NCBI RefSeq assembly: GCF_014358075.1
Contig: NZ_JACONT010000030.1
Coordinates: 1-55,111, forward strand
Origin: Sphingomonas albertensis
GTDB taxonomy: Bacteria; Pseudomonadota; Alphaproteobacteria; Sphingomonadales; Sphingomonadaceae
Direction of reading: 5' to 3'
DNA: 55,111 nucleotides
Positions 28,759 through 36,605 of this stretch are shown in pieces (position 1 is the stretch's first letter; each line of letters opens with the position of its first letter). The notes below the pieces were generated by a model. The model was not told the origin of the DNA. It saw only the letters and a list, made by a program, of their open reading frames with translations, and did not search any database. Both the position numbers and the translations under genes were made by a program.

Positions 28759-29241
28759 ATGATTTCGAAGACCTTGGCGCTGGCACTTGCCGGCGCAACG
28801 CTGTTGGCCGCGTGTTCTGGCGAACAGCCTGTAACGACCAATACCGATATGATGACCGAAAACGGCGTATCGTTGCGCAACCTTGCCGAAACCGACGTGG
28901 CGGTGCCCAAACCCGAGCAACTGACCGTCAAGGGGCGGCTGATCCCGACCCCGTCAGACCCGACCTCACGCCATTTCCTGTTGCGCGAGCGGAAAGCCGT
29001 CGGCGGCACGATCATCGCGATCCTGCGGCAGGAGCATGCGGGCAAGATCGCCTATGCGCGGACCGAAACCGATTGCGCCAACCGCCTGTTCCACGTGCTG
29101 GGCGTCGGCCCCAACCGCGCATTGGTCGAGACCAACATCGCGCATGACGGCCCGCTGCGGCCGATCAAGGGGCTGCCGCTGCGTGAGGAACTGGCGACGT
29201 ATGTGTGCGCGGCGAGCGGAACGCCGTTGGCGAAGGGCTGA
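28759..29241 (+). CDS. Small predicted lipoprotein of unknown function
   Basis: A 160-residue protein with a lipobox LLAAC (signal MISKTLALALAGATLLAAC). The mature part has one short helical stretch and two further cysteines (DCANRLF and YVCAAS) that could form a disulfide. I recognise no domain. The start is supported by GGGAG 9 nt upstream. The gene is followed by a family C repeat and the low-complexity tract. Confidence 0.7.
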   Translation: MISKTLALALAGATLLAACSGEQPVTTNTDMMTENGVSLRNLAETDVAVPKPEQLTVKGRLIPTPSDPTSRHFLLRERKAVGGTIIAILRQEHAGKIAYARTETDCANRLFHVLGVGPNRALVETNIAHDGPLRPIKGLPLREELATYVCAASGTPLAKG

Positions 29242-29252
29242 CCAACTTCTGC

Positions 29253-29290
29253 GCCCCTCCCTAGAAGGGAGGGGTTGGGGGTGGGTCGGC
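29253..29290. repeat. Dispersed palindromic repeat, family C (left arm)
   Basis: CCCCTCCCTAGAAGGGAGGGG followed by TTGGGGGTGGGTCGG. It faces an inverted copy at 29461-29500, with the G/C-only tract between them. Confidence 0.8.
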
Positions 29291-29325
29291 CCGCTCAAGT
29301 CACTCCAGTTCGGGTAACGCGGAAA

Positions 29326-29433
29326 CCGCCCCCCCCCCCGCCCCCCCCCGGGGGGGGGGGGGGGGGGGGGGGGGGCGCGCCCCCCCCCCCCCCCCGCGCG
29401 GGGGGGGGGGGCGGGGGGGGGGGGGGGGGCCGC
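29326..29433. other. Low-complexity tract of only G and C, probable assembly artefact
   Basis: For about 108 nt the sequence has no A or T and consists mostly of homopolymer runs of C (10-18 nt) and G (up to about 25 nt). Nothing else in the window resembles it. It sits between two inverted family C repeats, which would form a stable hairpin and cause sequencing failure. With 29434-29589 it makes up a 348-nt stretch without a gene, which otherwise holds the second repeat arm and the motA promoter. Confidence 0.85.
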
Positions 29434-29460
29434 TTGGCAAGCGCACCGGATGCCAACAAA

Positions 29461-29500
29461 CCCACCCACCCCTAGCCCCTCCCTTCACCAGGGAGGGGAA
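29461..29500. repeat. Dispersed palindromic repeat, family C (right arm)
   Basis: CCCACCCACCCCTAGCCCC followed by the CCTCCCTTCACCAGGGAGG hairpin, inverted relative to 29253-29290. Confidence 0.8.
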
Positions 29501-29560
29501 CAGAAGATCAGGGCCCCGGCATGACGGAGGGCACGAGACTTCGGCGGCGCCCACACAATC

Positions 29561-29576
29561 CGGCACACCCCTTGCA
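29561..29576 (+). promoter_or_regulatory. Sigma-54 promoter of motA operon
   Basis: CGGCACACCCCTTGCA matches the sigma-54 consensus TGGCAC-N5-TTGCA at every position except the first. The expected start is about 12 nt past the -12 GC, near 29587, only a few nt before the motA ATG at 29590. Confidence 0.8.
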
Positions 29577-29589
29577 TCACCCCACGCAC

Positions 29590-30264
29590 ATGATCACGCT
29601 CGCCCAACTCCTCGACCCTGCAGCACTCGCCATCGTCGGTGGCGGCACGGTGCTGGCGGTCGTCCTCCGCACCCCCTTCGGCGATCTCGGCTCCGCGCTC
29701 GCTGCGGTGACGACGCTCGCCCGCGGCCGGTTCGATGCCGACCCGTTGCTCCAGCAGATCACCGCGCTGGCACGCATCGCCAAGCGTCATGGCGTGATGG
29801 CGCTCGATCGCTCGGTCATCACCGACAGGGACGTCGCCGCGGGCATCGCCGCGATCGTCGACGGCGCCTCGGCAACCGACGTCGCGACGCTCGTCCAGCA
29901 CCGCCGGCGCGCCCGCATAGAGCGCCACGTCGCCGCCGCCGACGTCTGGGCCGGCGCGGCGGAGGTCGCCCCCGCGATGGGCATGGTCGGCACGCTGATC
30001 GGCCTCGCGCAGATGTTCGCGACGATGAGCGATCCCGGCGCGATCGGTGGCGCAATGGCGGTGGCGCTGCTCGCCACGCTGTACGGCGCGCTGTTCGCCA
30101 ACCTGCTGTTCATGCCGATCGCCAACCGCCTGCGCGCGCAAGGCCGCAACGAGGCGTTCGAGCGTGCGCGTATCGAAGCGCCGCTCGTGGCGCTTGCCGA
30201 ACGCGAGACGCCGCGCGGGTATGTCGCGCCCCATCCCGCTCCAAGCCTGGCCACCGTCGCATGA
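29590..30264 (+). CDS. motA: Flagellar motor stator protein MotA
   Basis: A 224-residue stator subunit with the four-span MotA/PomA arrangement. Spans 1-2 are at the N-terminus (DPAALAIVGGGTVLAVVL), then comes a charged cytoplasmic loop (QHRRRARIERH). Spans 3-4 include APAMGMVGTLIGLAQMF, the conserved proline-containing segment, and AVALLATLYGALFANLLFMPI. Five MotA subunits surround two MotB and conduct ions to drive rotation. The ATG at 29590 is dictated by the sigma-54 promoter just upstream, which rules out longer readings. Its stop overlaps motB (ATGA). Confidence 0.92.
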   Translation: MITLAQLLDPAALAIVGGGTVLAVVLRTPFGDLGSALAAVTTLARGRFDADPLLQQITALARIAKRHGVMALDRSVITDRDVAAGIAAIVDGASATDVATLVQHRRRARIERHVAAADVWAGAAEVAPAMGMVGTLIGLAQMFATMSDPGAIGGAMAVALLATLYGALFANLLFMPIANRLRAQGRNEAFERARIEAPLVALAERETPRGYVAPHPAPSLATVA

Positions 30265-30782
30265 ACGCCAGCGAATACCCCGACGTCCCGACCGGCAAGC
30301 CGCTCTGGCTGATCACGCTCGCCGACCTCGCGCTGTTGCTGGTCGGCTTTCTCGTGCTCCTGCAGGCGACCCAACATATCGGCGGAAAAGACCTCGCCAA
30401 GGGAATCCGCGAAGGCTTCGGCGCGAACGACGTAGAGCCCGCGCCGATGCCCGTCGCCGCCGCCGGCATCCTCGATTTCGCGCCCGGCTCGGCGATCCTG
30501 CCGACCACGCCCGGCGCGCTGGTAGCCTGGGCGCGCGAGGCCGCGCGTGATCCCCGCGTGATGCTCACCGTCACCGGCTCGACCGACGGCACGCCCGCCG
30601 ATATCGACCGCGTCACCGGCAGCGCCGCGATCCTCGCCGCCGACCGTGCGCGCACCGTCGCCGCCGCGCTCGCGGCGGTCGCACCGGCGCGGGTTGCGAT
30701 CGTCACCGCCACCAAACCCGGCCGCCGCGCCGCCATCGTCTCCGTCGCCTTTGTCGGCGAACCGCTTAGGACAAAGCCATGA
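30261..30782 (+). CDS. motB: Flagellar motor protein MotB, compact form
   Basis: A 173-residue MotB-type stator subunit. The single span PLWLITLADLALLLVGFLVLL contains the essential ion-binding aspartate in LADL. The OmpA-like peptidoglycan-binding domain is present in short form (VTGSTDGTPADIDRVTGS, then LAADRARTVAAAL). Typical MotB is 250-300 residues; here the region between the span and the OmpA domain is about 40 residues. The first codon overlaps the motA stop and the last overlaps flgA (ATGA), so the three genes form one operon. Confidence 0.88.
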   Translation: MNASEYPDVPTGKPLWLITLADLALLLVGFLVLLQATQHIGGKDLAKGIREGFGANDVEPAPMPVAAAGILDFAPGSAILPTTPGALVAWAREAARDPRVMLTVTGSTDGTPADIDRVTGSAAILAADRARTVAAALAAVAPARVAIVTATKPGRRAAIVSVAFVGEPLRTKP

Positions 30783-31273
30783 TCCTCCCGCTCCTGCTCG
30801 TCGCCGCCAGCTTCCAAGATACCGCCGCGCTCGATCGCTCGGTCGCCGCCTTTACCGGCCGCCCAACCGGCGCCGAGGGTGGCGCGCGCACGCCGGTCGA
30901 CGCGCGACTGCGCCTCGCGACCTGTCCGACGGTGTCGCTGTCGTGGCGCACCGAGCAGCATGATGCCGTCGTAGTCTCGTGCGCCGGCCCGGCGTGGCGG
31001 ATCTTCGTGCCGGTCATCCGGCCGGCAAGCGCACCCGCCGCGATCGCCGCGCCGTTCGTCCCCGCCGCCAAGGTCGCACCGGTCATCAAGCGCGGCGATC
31101 CTATCGTGATCGAGGCCGGCACCGAGGGCTTCTCGATCAGCCGCGAGGGCGTCGCGATGGGCGACGCAGCCCCTGGCGGCCGCTTCATGGTCAAGGTCGA
31201 CGCGACGCGCACGCCGGTCCAGGCGATCGCCGTCGAGGCGGGCCGTGCGACGCTGCCCGGTTGGTCGAACTAA
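30779..31273 (+). CDS. flgA: Flagellar P-ring assembly protein FlgA
   Basis: A 164-residue periplasmic chaperone-like protein for P-ring assembly. It has a short hydrophobic N-terminus (MILPLLLVAASF), a conserved ARLRLATCPTVSLSW-type strand, a second cysteine (VVSCAG), and a C-terminal SAF domain (IKRGDPIVIEAGTEGFSIS to VQAIAVEAGRATLPGW). It is shorter than E. coli FlgA (about 219 residues), as in many alphaproteobacteria. It overlaps motB by 4 nt. The FlgI substrate gene is not in the window. Confidence 0.88.
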   Translation: MILPLLLVAASFQDTAALDRSVAAFTGRPTGAEGGARTPVDARLRLATCPTVSLSWRTEQHDAVVVSCAGPAWRIFVPVIRPASAPAAIAAPFVPAAKVAPVIKRGDPIVIEAGTEGFSISREGVAMGDAAPGGRFMVKVDATRTPVQAIAVEAGRATLPGWSN

Positions 31274-31313
31274 AGTCTGGTCGAACTAAATTCGGCAGAC
31301 AGATTAATTTCGC

Positions 31314-31340
31314 TAAAGCTTTTCACCATGCGGCCGTTCC
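31314..31340 (+). promoter_or_regulatory. Sigma-28 (FliA) promoter of flgM
   Basis: TAAAGCTT (31314-31321), an 11-nt spacer, then GCCGTTCC (31333-31340). It matches the TAAAGTTT-N11-GCCGATAA consensus at most positions and shares GCCGTT with the sites before fliC and fliD. Confidence 0.8.
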
Positions 31341-31373
31341 TCCTGTTGTCATCGCAAACCAAAGGATGCGGAC

Positions 31374-31685
31374 ATGGTGGACTCGATCGGTGCGAAGCCG
31401 TCAGTAGCAGGAGATCGTTCCGTCGTGCGCGTCGCCGCCGCGACGCCGACGACGGCCGTACAGACCCCGGTACAGACCTCGGTACAGCCGCAAGCGCAGG
31501 CCTCGGTGCGCTCGGACTCGCTGGCGCTGGCCAAGTCGATGGCATCCGCCCCGCCGGTCAATGCGTCACGCGTCGCCGAGATCAAGAAGGCGATCGCCAG
31601 CGGCAATTTCCCGATCCTCCCCGCGACCATCGCCGATCGGCTGATGGCGTTCCGCCTGGACTGGACTTCGAATGACAAGGCGTGA
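31374..31685 (+). CDS. flgM: Anti-sigma-28 factor FlgM
   Basis: A 103-residue FlgM. The N-terminal 50 residues are low-complexity (Val/Thr/Gln-rich), in keeping with the disordered export half. The C-terminal part, VAEIKKAIASGNFPILPATIADRLM, is the helix that binds sigma-28. FlgM holds FliA inactive until the hook is complete, then is exported. Its own sigma-28 promoter gives feedback. AAGGA lies 9 nt upstream of the ATG. It overlaps flgN by 14 nt. Confidence 0.9.
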   Translation: MVDSIGAKPSVAGDRSVVRVAAATPTTAVQTPVQTSVQPQAQASVRSDSLALAKSMASAPPVNASRVAEIKKAIASGNFPILPATIADRLMAFRLDWTSNDKA

Positions 31686-31989
31686 TGCCCTGATCCGCGT
31701 GATCGACGCGCTCCACGCAGAGATCGCCGCGCTGAAATCGAACGACGTCGCCAGCCTGGAGCGCGCGACGGCGGACAAGCTCGCCGGGATCGAACAGATC
31801 GCGACGCTCGGCACCGGGCCGGCGGGCACCGAGATCCGCGAGCTGGCCGACGAGGCCAACCGGCTCAACGAGACCTGCCGGATCTACACCAATTTGATGG
31901 CGGCAAATGTCCGCCGCCGCCTGCAAACCCTGACCGGCGACGGCGCCGTTGCCGGGTACCGGCCGGGACTTAGGGCGGCGTACGCCTGA
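31672..31989 (+). CDS. flgN: FlgN-like flagellar export chaperone
   Basis: A 105-residue, mostly helical and coiled-coil protein (ALIRVIDALHAEIAALKSND ... ATADKLAGIEQIATLG ... DEANRLNETCRIYTNLMAANV) of FlgN size. FlgN escorts the hook-filament junction proteins FlgK and FlgL to the export gate. The assignment rests on size, helix pattern and position after flgM, the usual enterobacterial and sphingomonad order. It overlaps the flgM 3' end. Confidence 0.82.
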   Translation: MTRRDALIRVIDALHAEIAALKSNDVASLERATADKLAGIEQIATLGTGPAGTEIRELADEANRLNETCRIYTNLMAANVRRRLQTLTGDGAVAGYRPGLRAAYA

Positions 31990-31996
31990 CTTCTGC

Positions 31997-32020
31997 GCCC
32001 CTCCCTTCCAGGGAGGGGAG
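31997..32020. repeat. Dispersed palindromic repeat, family C (single arm)
   Basis: GCCCCTCCCTTCCAGGGAGGGG hairpin without the shoulder. It lies 10 nt after the flgN stop and may end the flgM-flgN transcript, though no T-run follows. Confidence 0.7.
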
Positions 32021-32062
32021 ACCGTCGCCGATCGAACGATCGTAGCGGTCAAATACTAAAAC

Positions 32063-32078
32063 TGGCACGCCCCTTGCT
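32063..32078 (+). promoter_or_regulatory. Sigma-54 promoter of the transglycosylase-flhA-fliA operon
   Basis: TGGCACGCCCCTTGCT is a full match to the sigma-54 consensus (TGGCAC-N5-TTGCW). The predicted start near 32089 gives a leader of about 25 nt. A perfect CCCCTG-AAC-CAGGGG hairpin (32085-32099) falls right at the predicted 5' end. Confidence 0.9.
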
Positions 32079-32113
32079 GAGTATCCCCTGAACCAGGGGC
32101 ACCGCACACGGGC

Positions 32114-32959
32114 ATGACCGTCAATCCTATCACTACCGGCCGGATCCAGTCCGCGATCGCGCTTGCGAGCAGCAAGACGGGCGTGGATTTCGACTATCTG
32201 CTTGGCCAGGCGAAGCTTGAGAGCGGGCTGAACGCCAATGCCAAGGCCGGCACGTCGAGCGCATCGGGCCTCTATCAGTTCATCGAACAGAGCTGGCTCT
32301 CCGTCGTCAAGAAGCACGGCGCCGAGCACGGCATGGCGTGGGCCGCGAACAGCATCGGCCAGTCGTCGAGCGGCCGACTCTCGGTCGGCGACGCCGGCAC
32401 CAAGGCGGCGATCCTCGCGCTGCGCAACGATCCCAACGCCGCCTCGCTGATGGCGGCCGAATACGCCTCCGACAACAAAGCTTCGCTCGAAGGCACGCTG
32501 AACCGCCCGGCGTCGGGCACCGACCTGTATATGGCGCATTTCATGGGTCTCGGCGGCGCGACCAAGTTCCTCAAGACGATGCAGGCCAACCCGCAGGCGA
32601 GCGGCGCCGCGCTGTTCCCCGCCGCCGCACGCGCGAACCACAACGTCTTTTACGATTCGAACAACCAGCCGCGCACGCTCTCGGCGATCTACGACCGGTT
32701 CGCTGACAAGCTTGGTGGCGCCGCCGCAGGGGCAAGCGCCACCGCAACGCCCACCAACTTCGCGTCGCAGGCGCTCGACATGGACGGCAGCACGGTCATC
32801 ACCGGCAGCAACGAAAGCGCAGACGACGCGCTCGCCTGGGCCACGACTGCGATGGGCAAGTTCACCGGTCGGACGACGCAGACCGCCGCCAGCATCCTGC
32901 GCCCGACGCCCGACACCGCCCGCCTCGCCTACATGATGCTCGCACGGTTGGGCGGCTAA
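32114..32959 (+). CDS. Flagellar lytic transglycosylase (SLT domain)
   Basis: A 281-residue SLT-fold lytic transglycosylase. The catalytic glutamate lies in LLGQAKLESGLNANA (about residue 36), followed by SASGLYQFIEQSW, the standard GLxQ-type motif. There is no classical signal peptide, so it may be exported by the flagellar system or by a partner. The position at the head of the flhA-fliA operon, under sigma-54 control, suggests it opens the cell wall for the rod, as SltF does in Rhodobacter. That role is inferred. The C-terminal 80 residues are low-complexity. It ends 3 nt before flhA. Confidence 0.88.
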   Translation: MTVNPITTGRIQSAIALASSKTGVDFDYLLGQAKLESGLNANAKAGTSSASGLYQFIEQSWLSVVKKHGAEHGMAWAANSIGQSSSGRLSVGDAGTKAAILALRNDPNAASLMAAEYASDNKASLEGTLNRPASGTDLYMAHFMGLGGATKFLKTMQANPQASGAALFPAAARANHNVFYDSNNQPRTLSAIYDRFADKLGGAAAGASATATPTNFASQALDMDGSTVITGSNESADDALAWATTAMGKFTGRTTQTAASILRPTPDTARLAYMMLARLGG

Positions 32960-32962
32960 GCG

Positions 32963-35023
32963 ATGAACCGCATCCTCTCCAACGCGCGCGCGTCCGTACT
33001 GCCGCTCGCGATCCTGCTGCTCGTGCTCGTCATGGTCGTGCCGATCCCGGCGTTCATGCTCGATATCTTCTTCGTGGCGAACATCGCGATCAGCCTCGCG
33101 GTGCTGATGGTCGCCTTGAACGCACAAAAGCCGCTCGATTTCTCCGCATTCCCAACCGTCCTGCTGTTCGCCACGCTGTTTCGTCTCGGCCTCAACGTCG
33201 CCTCGACCCGCATCGTGCTGGTCCACGGCCACGAGGGCGAGAGCGCGGCGGGCCACGTCATCGAGGCGTTCGGCACGTTCCTGATCGGCGGCGATTACGT
33301 CGTCGGCATCTTCGTCTTCGCGATCCTGATGATCATCAACATGATCGTCGTCACCAAGGGCGCCGGCCGCGTCTCCGAAGTCAGCGCGCGCTTCACGCTC
33401 GACGCGCTGCCCGGCAAGCAGATGGCGATCGACGCCGACCTGAACGCGGGCCTCATCACCCCCGACGAAGCCAAGGCGCGCCGCGTCGAAGTCTCGACCG
33501 AAGCCGATTTCTACGGCTCGATGGACGGCTCGTCGAAGTTCGTGAAGGGCGATGCGGTCGCGGCGATGCTGATCCTCGCCGCCAACATCATCGGCGGCCT
33601 GATCCTCGGCCCCGTCAGCCACGGCATGACGATCGCGGATGCCGCGCACAACTACATCCTGCTCGCGATCGGCGACGCACTCGTCGCGCAGCTGCCGTCG
33701 CTGATGCTGTCGATCGCCGCCGCCTCGATCGTCACGCGCGTCACCTCCGACAAGGATCTCGCCGGCCAGATCGGCGGCCAGTTCGGGTCGCCCCGCACCT
33801 GGACGCCGGTCGCCGTAATCCTCGCGCTGCTCGGCATCCTACCCGGCATGCCGCACATGGTGATACTCCCAGCGGCAGCGATCGCCGGGTTCGCCGCGTG
33901 GAAGCTGCGCCAGATCGAACTGCGCCCCGCCCCCGTCGTCGTCGTCCCCGTCGAGACGATCGACCAGTCGAAGATCGGCTGGGAGGAAGTCACCGACGGC
34001 ATGCAGGTCAATCTCGACATCGGCTACGGCCTGGTGCCGCTCGCCGACGAGCGTCGCGGGTCGCCGCTGATGAGCCGGATCACCGGGGTCCGCCGCCAGC
34101 TTTCGAAGGAACTCGGCTTCGTCGTGCCGCAGGTTCGCGTTCGCGACGACATCAACCTCGCGCCGTACGTCTACCGCATCCTCGTCAACGGCGTCGTCGT
34201 CGGCGAAGACACCGTGTCGCCCGACGAGATGCTCGCGCTCGACACCGGCCAGGCGTTCGGCGATCTGTTCGGCAAGAAGGTCAAAGATCCTACCTTCGGG
34301 CTCGACGCGACCTGGGTCGATGCGGGCGACGCCGATGCCGCGACCGGTGCGGGCTATCTCGTGGTCGATCCCGGCACCGTGATGGCGACGCACCTCAATC
34401 ACCTGCTCGGCCAGAACGCGTCCGAGCTGCTCGGCCAGGACGAAGTGCAGGCGCTGCTCGACGGCCTCAAGGAGCGCGCCGCGCAACTGGTCGCCGCGCT
34501 CGCGCCGCTGCCGATCACGACCTTGACGCAAGTCCTCAAGGGCCTGCTCGCGGAGAACGTCCCGCTCAAGGAATTCCGTCGCATCGCCGGCGCGATCGCG
34601 GTCGCGGCGCAGCGCACGCAGGACGCCGAGGAGATCATCGAGACGATCCGTCCCGAGCTCGGCGCGCTCATCATCCAGAAACTGTGCGGCGTGCGCGAAC
34701 CGCTGCGCGTCATGACGTTGGAGGGTCAATTGGAAGGTCTGCTCGGCCAGGCGATGCGCGCCGATCAATCGCGCCGCCACGTCATCGAACCCGATCTCGG
34801 CCGCCGCATCGTCGAGGCGCTGCAACGCGCCGCCGAACCGCTGATCGCCGAGGCCAAACCGTTCGCGCTGGTCGTCCAGCCGACCATCCGCATCGCCATC
34901 CGCAAGCTGGTGCGGACATGCCTGCCCGATACGCCGGTGATGTCGTTCTTCGAGGTGCCTGAAGAAAAGGCCGTCGAAGTCGTTGCGGTCATCGGTGCCT
35001 CGCAGCAGGCGCTGGCGGCATGA
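32963..35023 (+). CDS. flhA: Flagellar export gate protein FlhA
   Basis: The 686-residue main component of the flagellar type III export gate. Residues 1-330 contain about eight membrane spans, with the conserved FHIPEP-family block DFSAFPTVLLFATLFRLGLN and the cytoplasmic loop around DALPGKQMAIDADLNAGLI. The C-terminal half is the cytosolic nonamer ring that docks chaperone-substrate complexes. Size and blocks are standard. It overlaps fliA by 4 nt (ATGA), so sigma-28 is made together with the export gate. Confidence 0.97.
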   Translation: MNRILSNARASVLPLAILLLVLVMVVPIPAFMLDIFFVANIAISLAVLMVALNAQKPLDFSAFPTVLLFATLFRLGLNVASTRIVLVHGHEGESAAGHVIEAFGTFLIGGDYVVGIFVFAILMIINMIVVTKGAGRVSEVSARFTLDALPGKQMAIDADLNAGLITPDEAKARRVEVSTEADFYGSMDGSSKFVKGDAVAAMLILAANIIGGLILGPVSHGMTIADAAHNYILLAIGDALVAQLPSLMLSIAAASIVTRVTSDKDLAGQIGGQFGSPRTWTPVAVILALLGILPGMPHMVILPAAAIAGFAAWKLRQIELRPAPVVVVPVETIDQSKIGWEEVTDGMQVNLDIGYGLVPLADERRGSPLMSRITGVRRQLSKELGFVVPQVRVRDDINLAPYVYRILVNGVVVGEDTVSPDEMLALDTGQAFGDLFGKKVKDPTFGLDATWVDAGDADAATGAGYLVVDPGTVMATHLNHLLGQNASELLGQDEVQALLDGLKERAAQLVAALAPLPITTLTQVLKGLLAENVPLKEFRRIAGAIAVAAQRTQDAEEIIETIRPELGALIIQKLCGVREPLRVMTLEGQLEGLLGQAMRADQSRRHVIEPDLGRRIVEALQRAAEPLIAEAKPFALVVQPTIRIAIRKLVRTCLPDTPVMSFFEVPEEKAVEVVAVIGASQQALAA

Positions 35024-35784
35024 CCGCGCTCCCGATGCGCGGCGCGTTCGCCGATGCGCAGCCCTTCTCAGGCCAGCCGCTCACCTACCGCCCGCACCAA
35101 CGCCCCGGCGGCGACGCGGACCAGCTCGTCAAACAGCACCTGCCGCTGGTCCGCCGGATCGCGTGGCACGTCCATGGCAGCATGAGCAGCAGCGTCGAGG
35201 TCGAGGATCTGATCCAGGTCGGCCTGGTCGCGCTGGTCGAGGCCGCCGCGAATTTCGACGAACGCGGCATGCCGTTCAAGACCTACCTCATCACCCGCCT
35301 GCGCGGCAGCATGATCGACGAACTCCGCCGCCAGGCCACGTCGACGCGCGGCGCAATGCGGCGTCGACGTCAATATGCCGAGGCGATCTCGACGCTCACC
35401 GCCCGCACGGGCAAGGCTCCCGGAGAAGACATGATCGCAGAGCATATCGGCGTGACGATCGAAAAACTCCGCACCGACTACGTCACCGCCGACTCGCTCC
35501 GCTTCGACTCGATCGACGAGATGTATGCGGACGACCTGCCCTGGTTCGCCGACGACACGCCCGACGCGTTCGAGCAGCTCGCCGACAGCGACATGCGCGA
35601 GGCCTTGATCAAGGCGATCACCGCACTCCCCGAACGCGAGGCGCAAGTTATCCAGCTCTATTACGTCGAGGAACTCAATCTCGAAGAGATCGGCGAAGTC
35701 TTCGGCGTCGGTTCGGCCCGCGTCTGCCAGATCAAGGCGTCGGCGCACGCAAAGTTGAAGAAGGTCCTCGCCCGGCAAATCTGA
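35020..35784 (+). CDS. fliA: RNA polymerase sigma factor FliA (sigma-28)
   Basis: A 254-residue sigma-70 family group 3 factor. Region 2 covers LVKQHLPLVRRIAWHVHGS and VEVEDLIQVGLVALVEAAANF; region 3 includes EDMIAEHIGVTIEKLRTDY; region 4 has LPEREAQVIQLYYVEELNLE followed by a helix-turn-helix (EIGEVFGVGSARVCQIKASA). It should read the TAAA-N11-GCCGTT promoters before flgM, fliC and fliD. FlgM, encoded about 3.5 kb upstream, would inhibit it. It starts within the flhA stop. Confidence 0.96.
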   Translation: MTALPMRGAFADAQPFSGQPLTYRPHQRPGGDADQLVKQHLPLVRRIAWHVHGSMSSSVEVEDLIQVGLVALVEAAANFDERGMPFKTYLITRLRGSMIDELRRQATSTRGAMRRRRQYAEAISTLTARTGKAPGEDMIAEHIGVTIEKLRTDYVTADSLRFDSIDEMYADDLPWFADDTPDAFEQLADSDMREALIKAITALPEREAQVIQLYYVEELNLEEIGEVFGVGSARVCQIKASAHAKLKKVLARQI

Positions 35785-35800
35785 GTTCGCCTGAGCCGCG

Positions 35801-35835
35801 GAAGGAAGTGTTGGCTCCGATACGGAGCCACCTTC
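35801..35835 (+). terminator. Stem-loop downstream of fliA
   Basis: TGGCTCCG-ATA-CGGAGCCA is a perfect 8-bp stem, extended by an outer GAAGG/CCTTC pairing. It lies 17 nt after the fliA stop. No T-run follows, so it may pause, stabilise or help Rho rather than terminate by itself. Confidence 0.5.
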
Positions 35836-35895
35836 TGTATACGTCCGCCTGTGCAGGTAACATCATGCTCACCGAACCATTCGGGGGGGGCATCC

Positions 35896-36555
35896 ATGTC
35901 GTACAGGAACTATGCTTTAGCAGGCGCTGCGATCCTAGCCCTCGCGCCAGCTATGGCGATGGCGCGATCCGGCACTGCCGATTCCCAAGACCGATCCCGC
36001 ACATCCACGCGTAGCGATCCGGCAAGGTCGGAACCTGCTGACGAAAAGCTGACCACCGGCTCGAAGGATGACGACGATGACCGAACTCCTGGAACAACCA
36101 ACGACTTCGCCGGCCTGAAATTCGGCGTCGGAATCTCGTTCACGCTCGCCAACGGCGATCGCGACCGAGTGAGCGACGCGTCGATCGTCAACGGGATCGT
36201 TCGCGTCAACGACGAGGATAACGGCCGAGCCCGGATCATGCTCGAATCGCATTACTTCTTCACGCCTGGTAACCCGCCCGAGCAGGAGACCTGGGGCGTC
36301 GGCCCGTTCATTGCGCTCCAGCCGGGAACGAAGGACATCATCGAATCGGTCGGCATCGGCGTGATGGTGGGCTTCCGCCGCGGCACGGGGGACGAGAGCT
36401 TCAATCTCGGCATCGGTGCGGTAGTGGATCCGAACACGCGCGTGCTCGGCGACGGCATCGTCGCTGACTTACCCCTGCCTCCAGGCGAAACCAACGTGCG
36501 CTATAAAGAGGAAATGCAGACCGGCATCCTGATCATATCCTCGTTTTCGTTTTGA
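35896..36555 (+). CDS. Secreted hypothetical protein within flagellar cluster
   Basis: A 219-residue protein with a signal peptide (MSYRNYALAGAAILALAPAMAMA). An acidic Ser/Arg/Asp-rich region (to about residue 70, with KDDDDDRTPG) follows. The C-terminal domain is rich in alternating strands: FGVGISFTLA, VGIGVMVGFRRG, SFNLGIGAVVDPNTRVLG, with a terminal ISSFSF. The strand pattern and terminal Phe suggest an outer-membrane or beta-rich envelope protein. No flagellar family is recognised. It lies between fliA and fliC, shares a terminator with convergent fliC, and has a G-rich site before the ATG. Confidence 0.7.
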   Translation: MSYRNYALAGAAILALAPAMAMARSGTADSQDRSRTSTRSDPARSEPADEKLTTGSKDDDDDRTPGTTNDFAGLKFGVGISFTLANGDRDRVSDASIVNGIVRVNDEDNGRARIMLESHYFFTPGNPPEQETWGVGPFIALQPGTKDIIESVGIGVMVGFRRGTGDESFNLGIGAVVDPNTRVLGDGIVADLPLPPGETNVRYKEEMQTGILIISSFSF

Positions 36556-36605
36556 TAACGCGCTTGGTTGCCGAGGTTGGCGCAATGGACCTGCAGCCAG
36601 ACACG

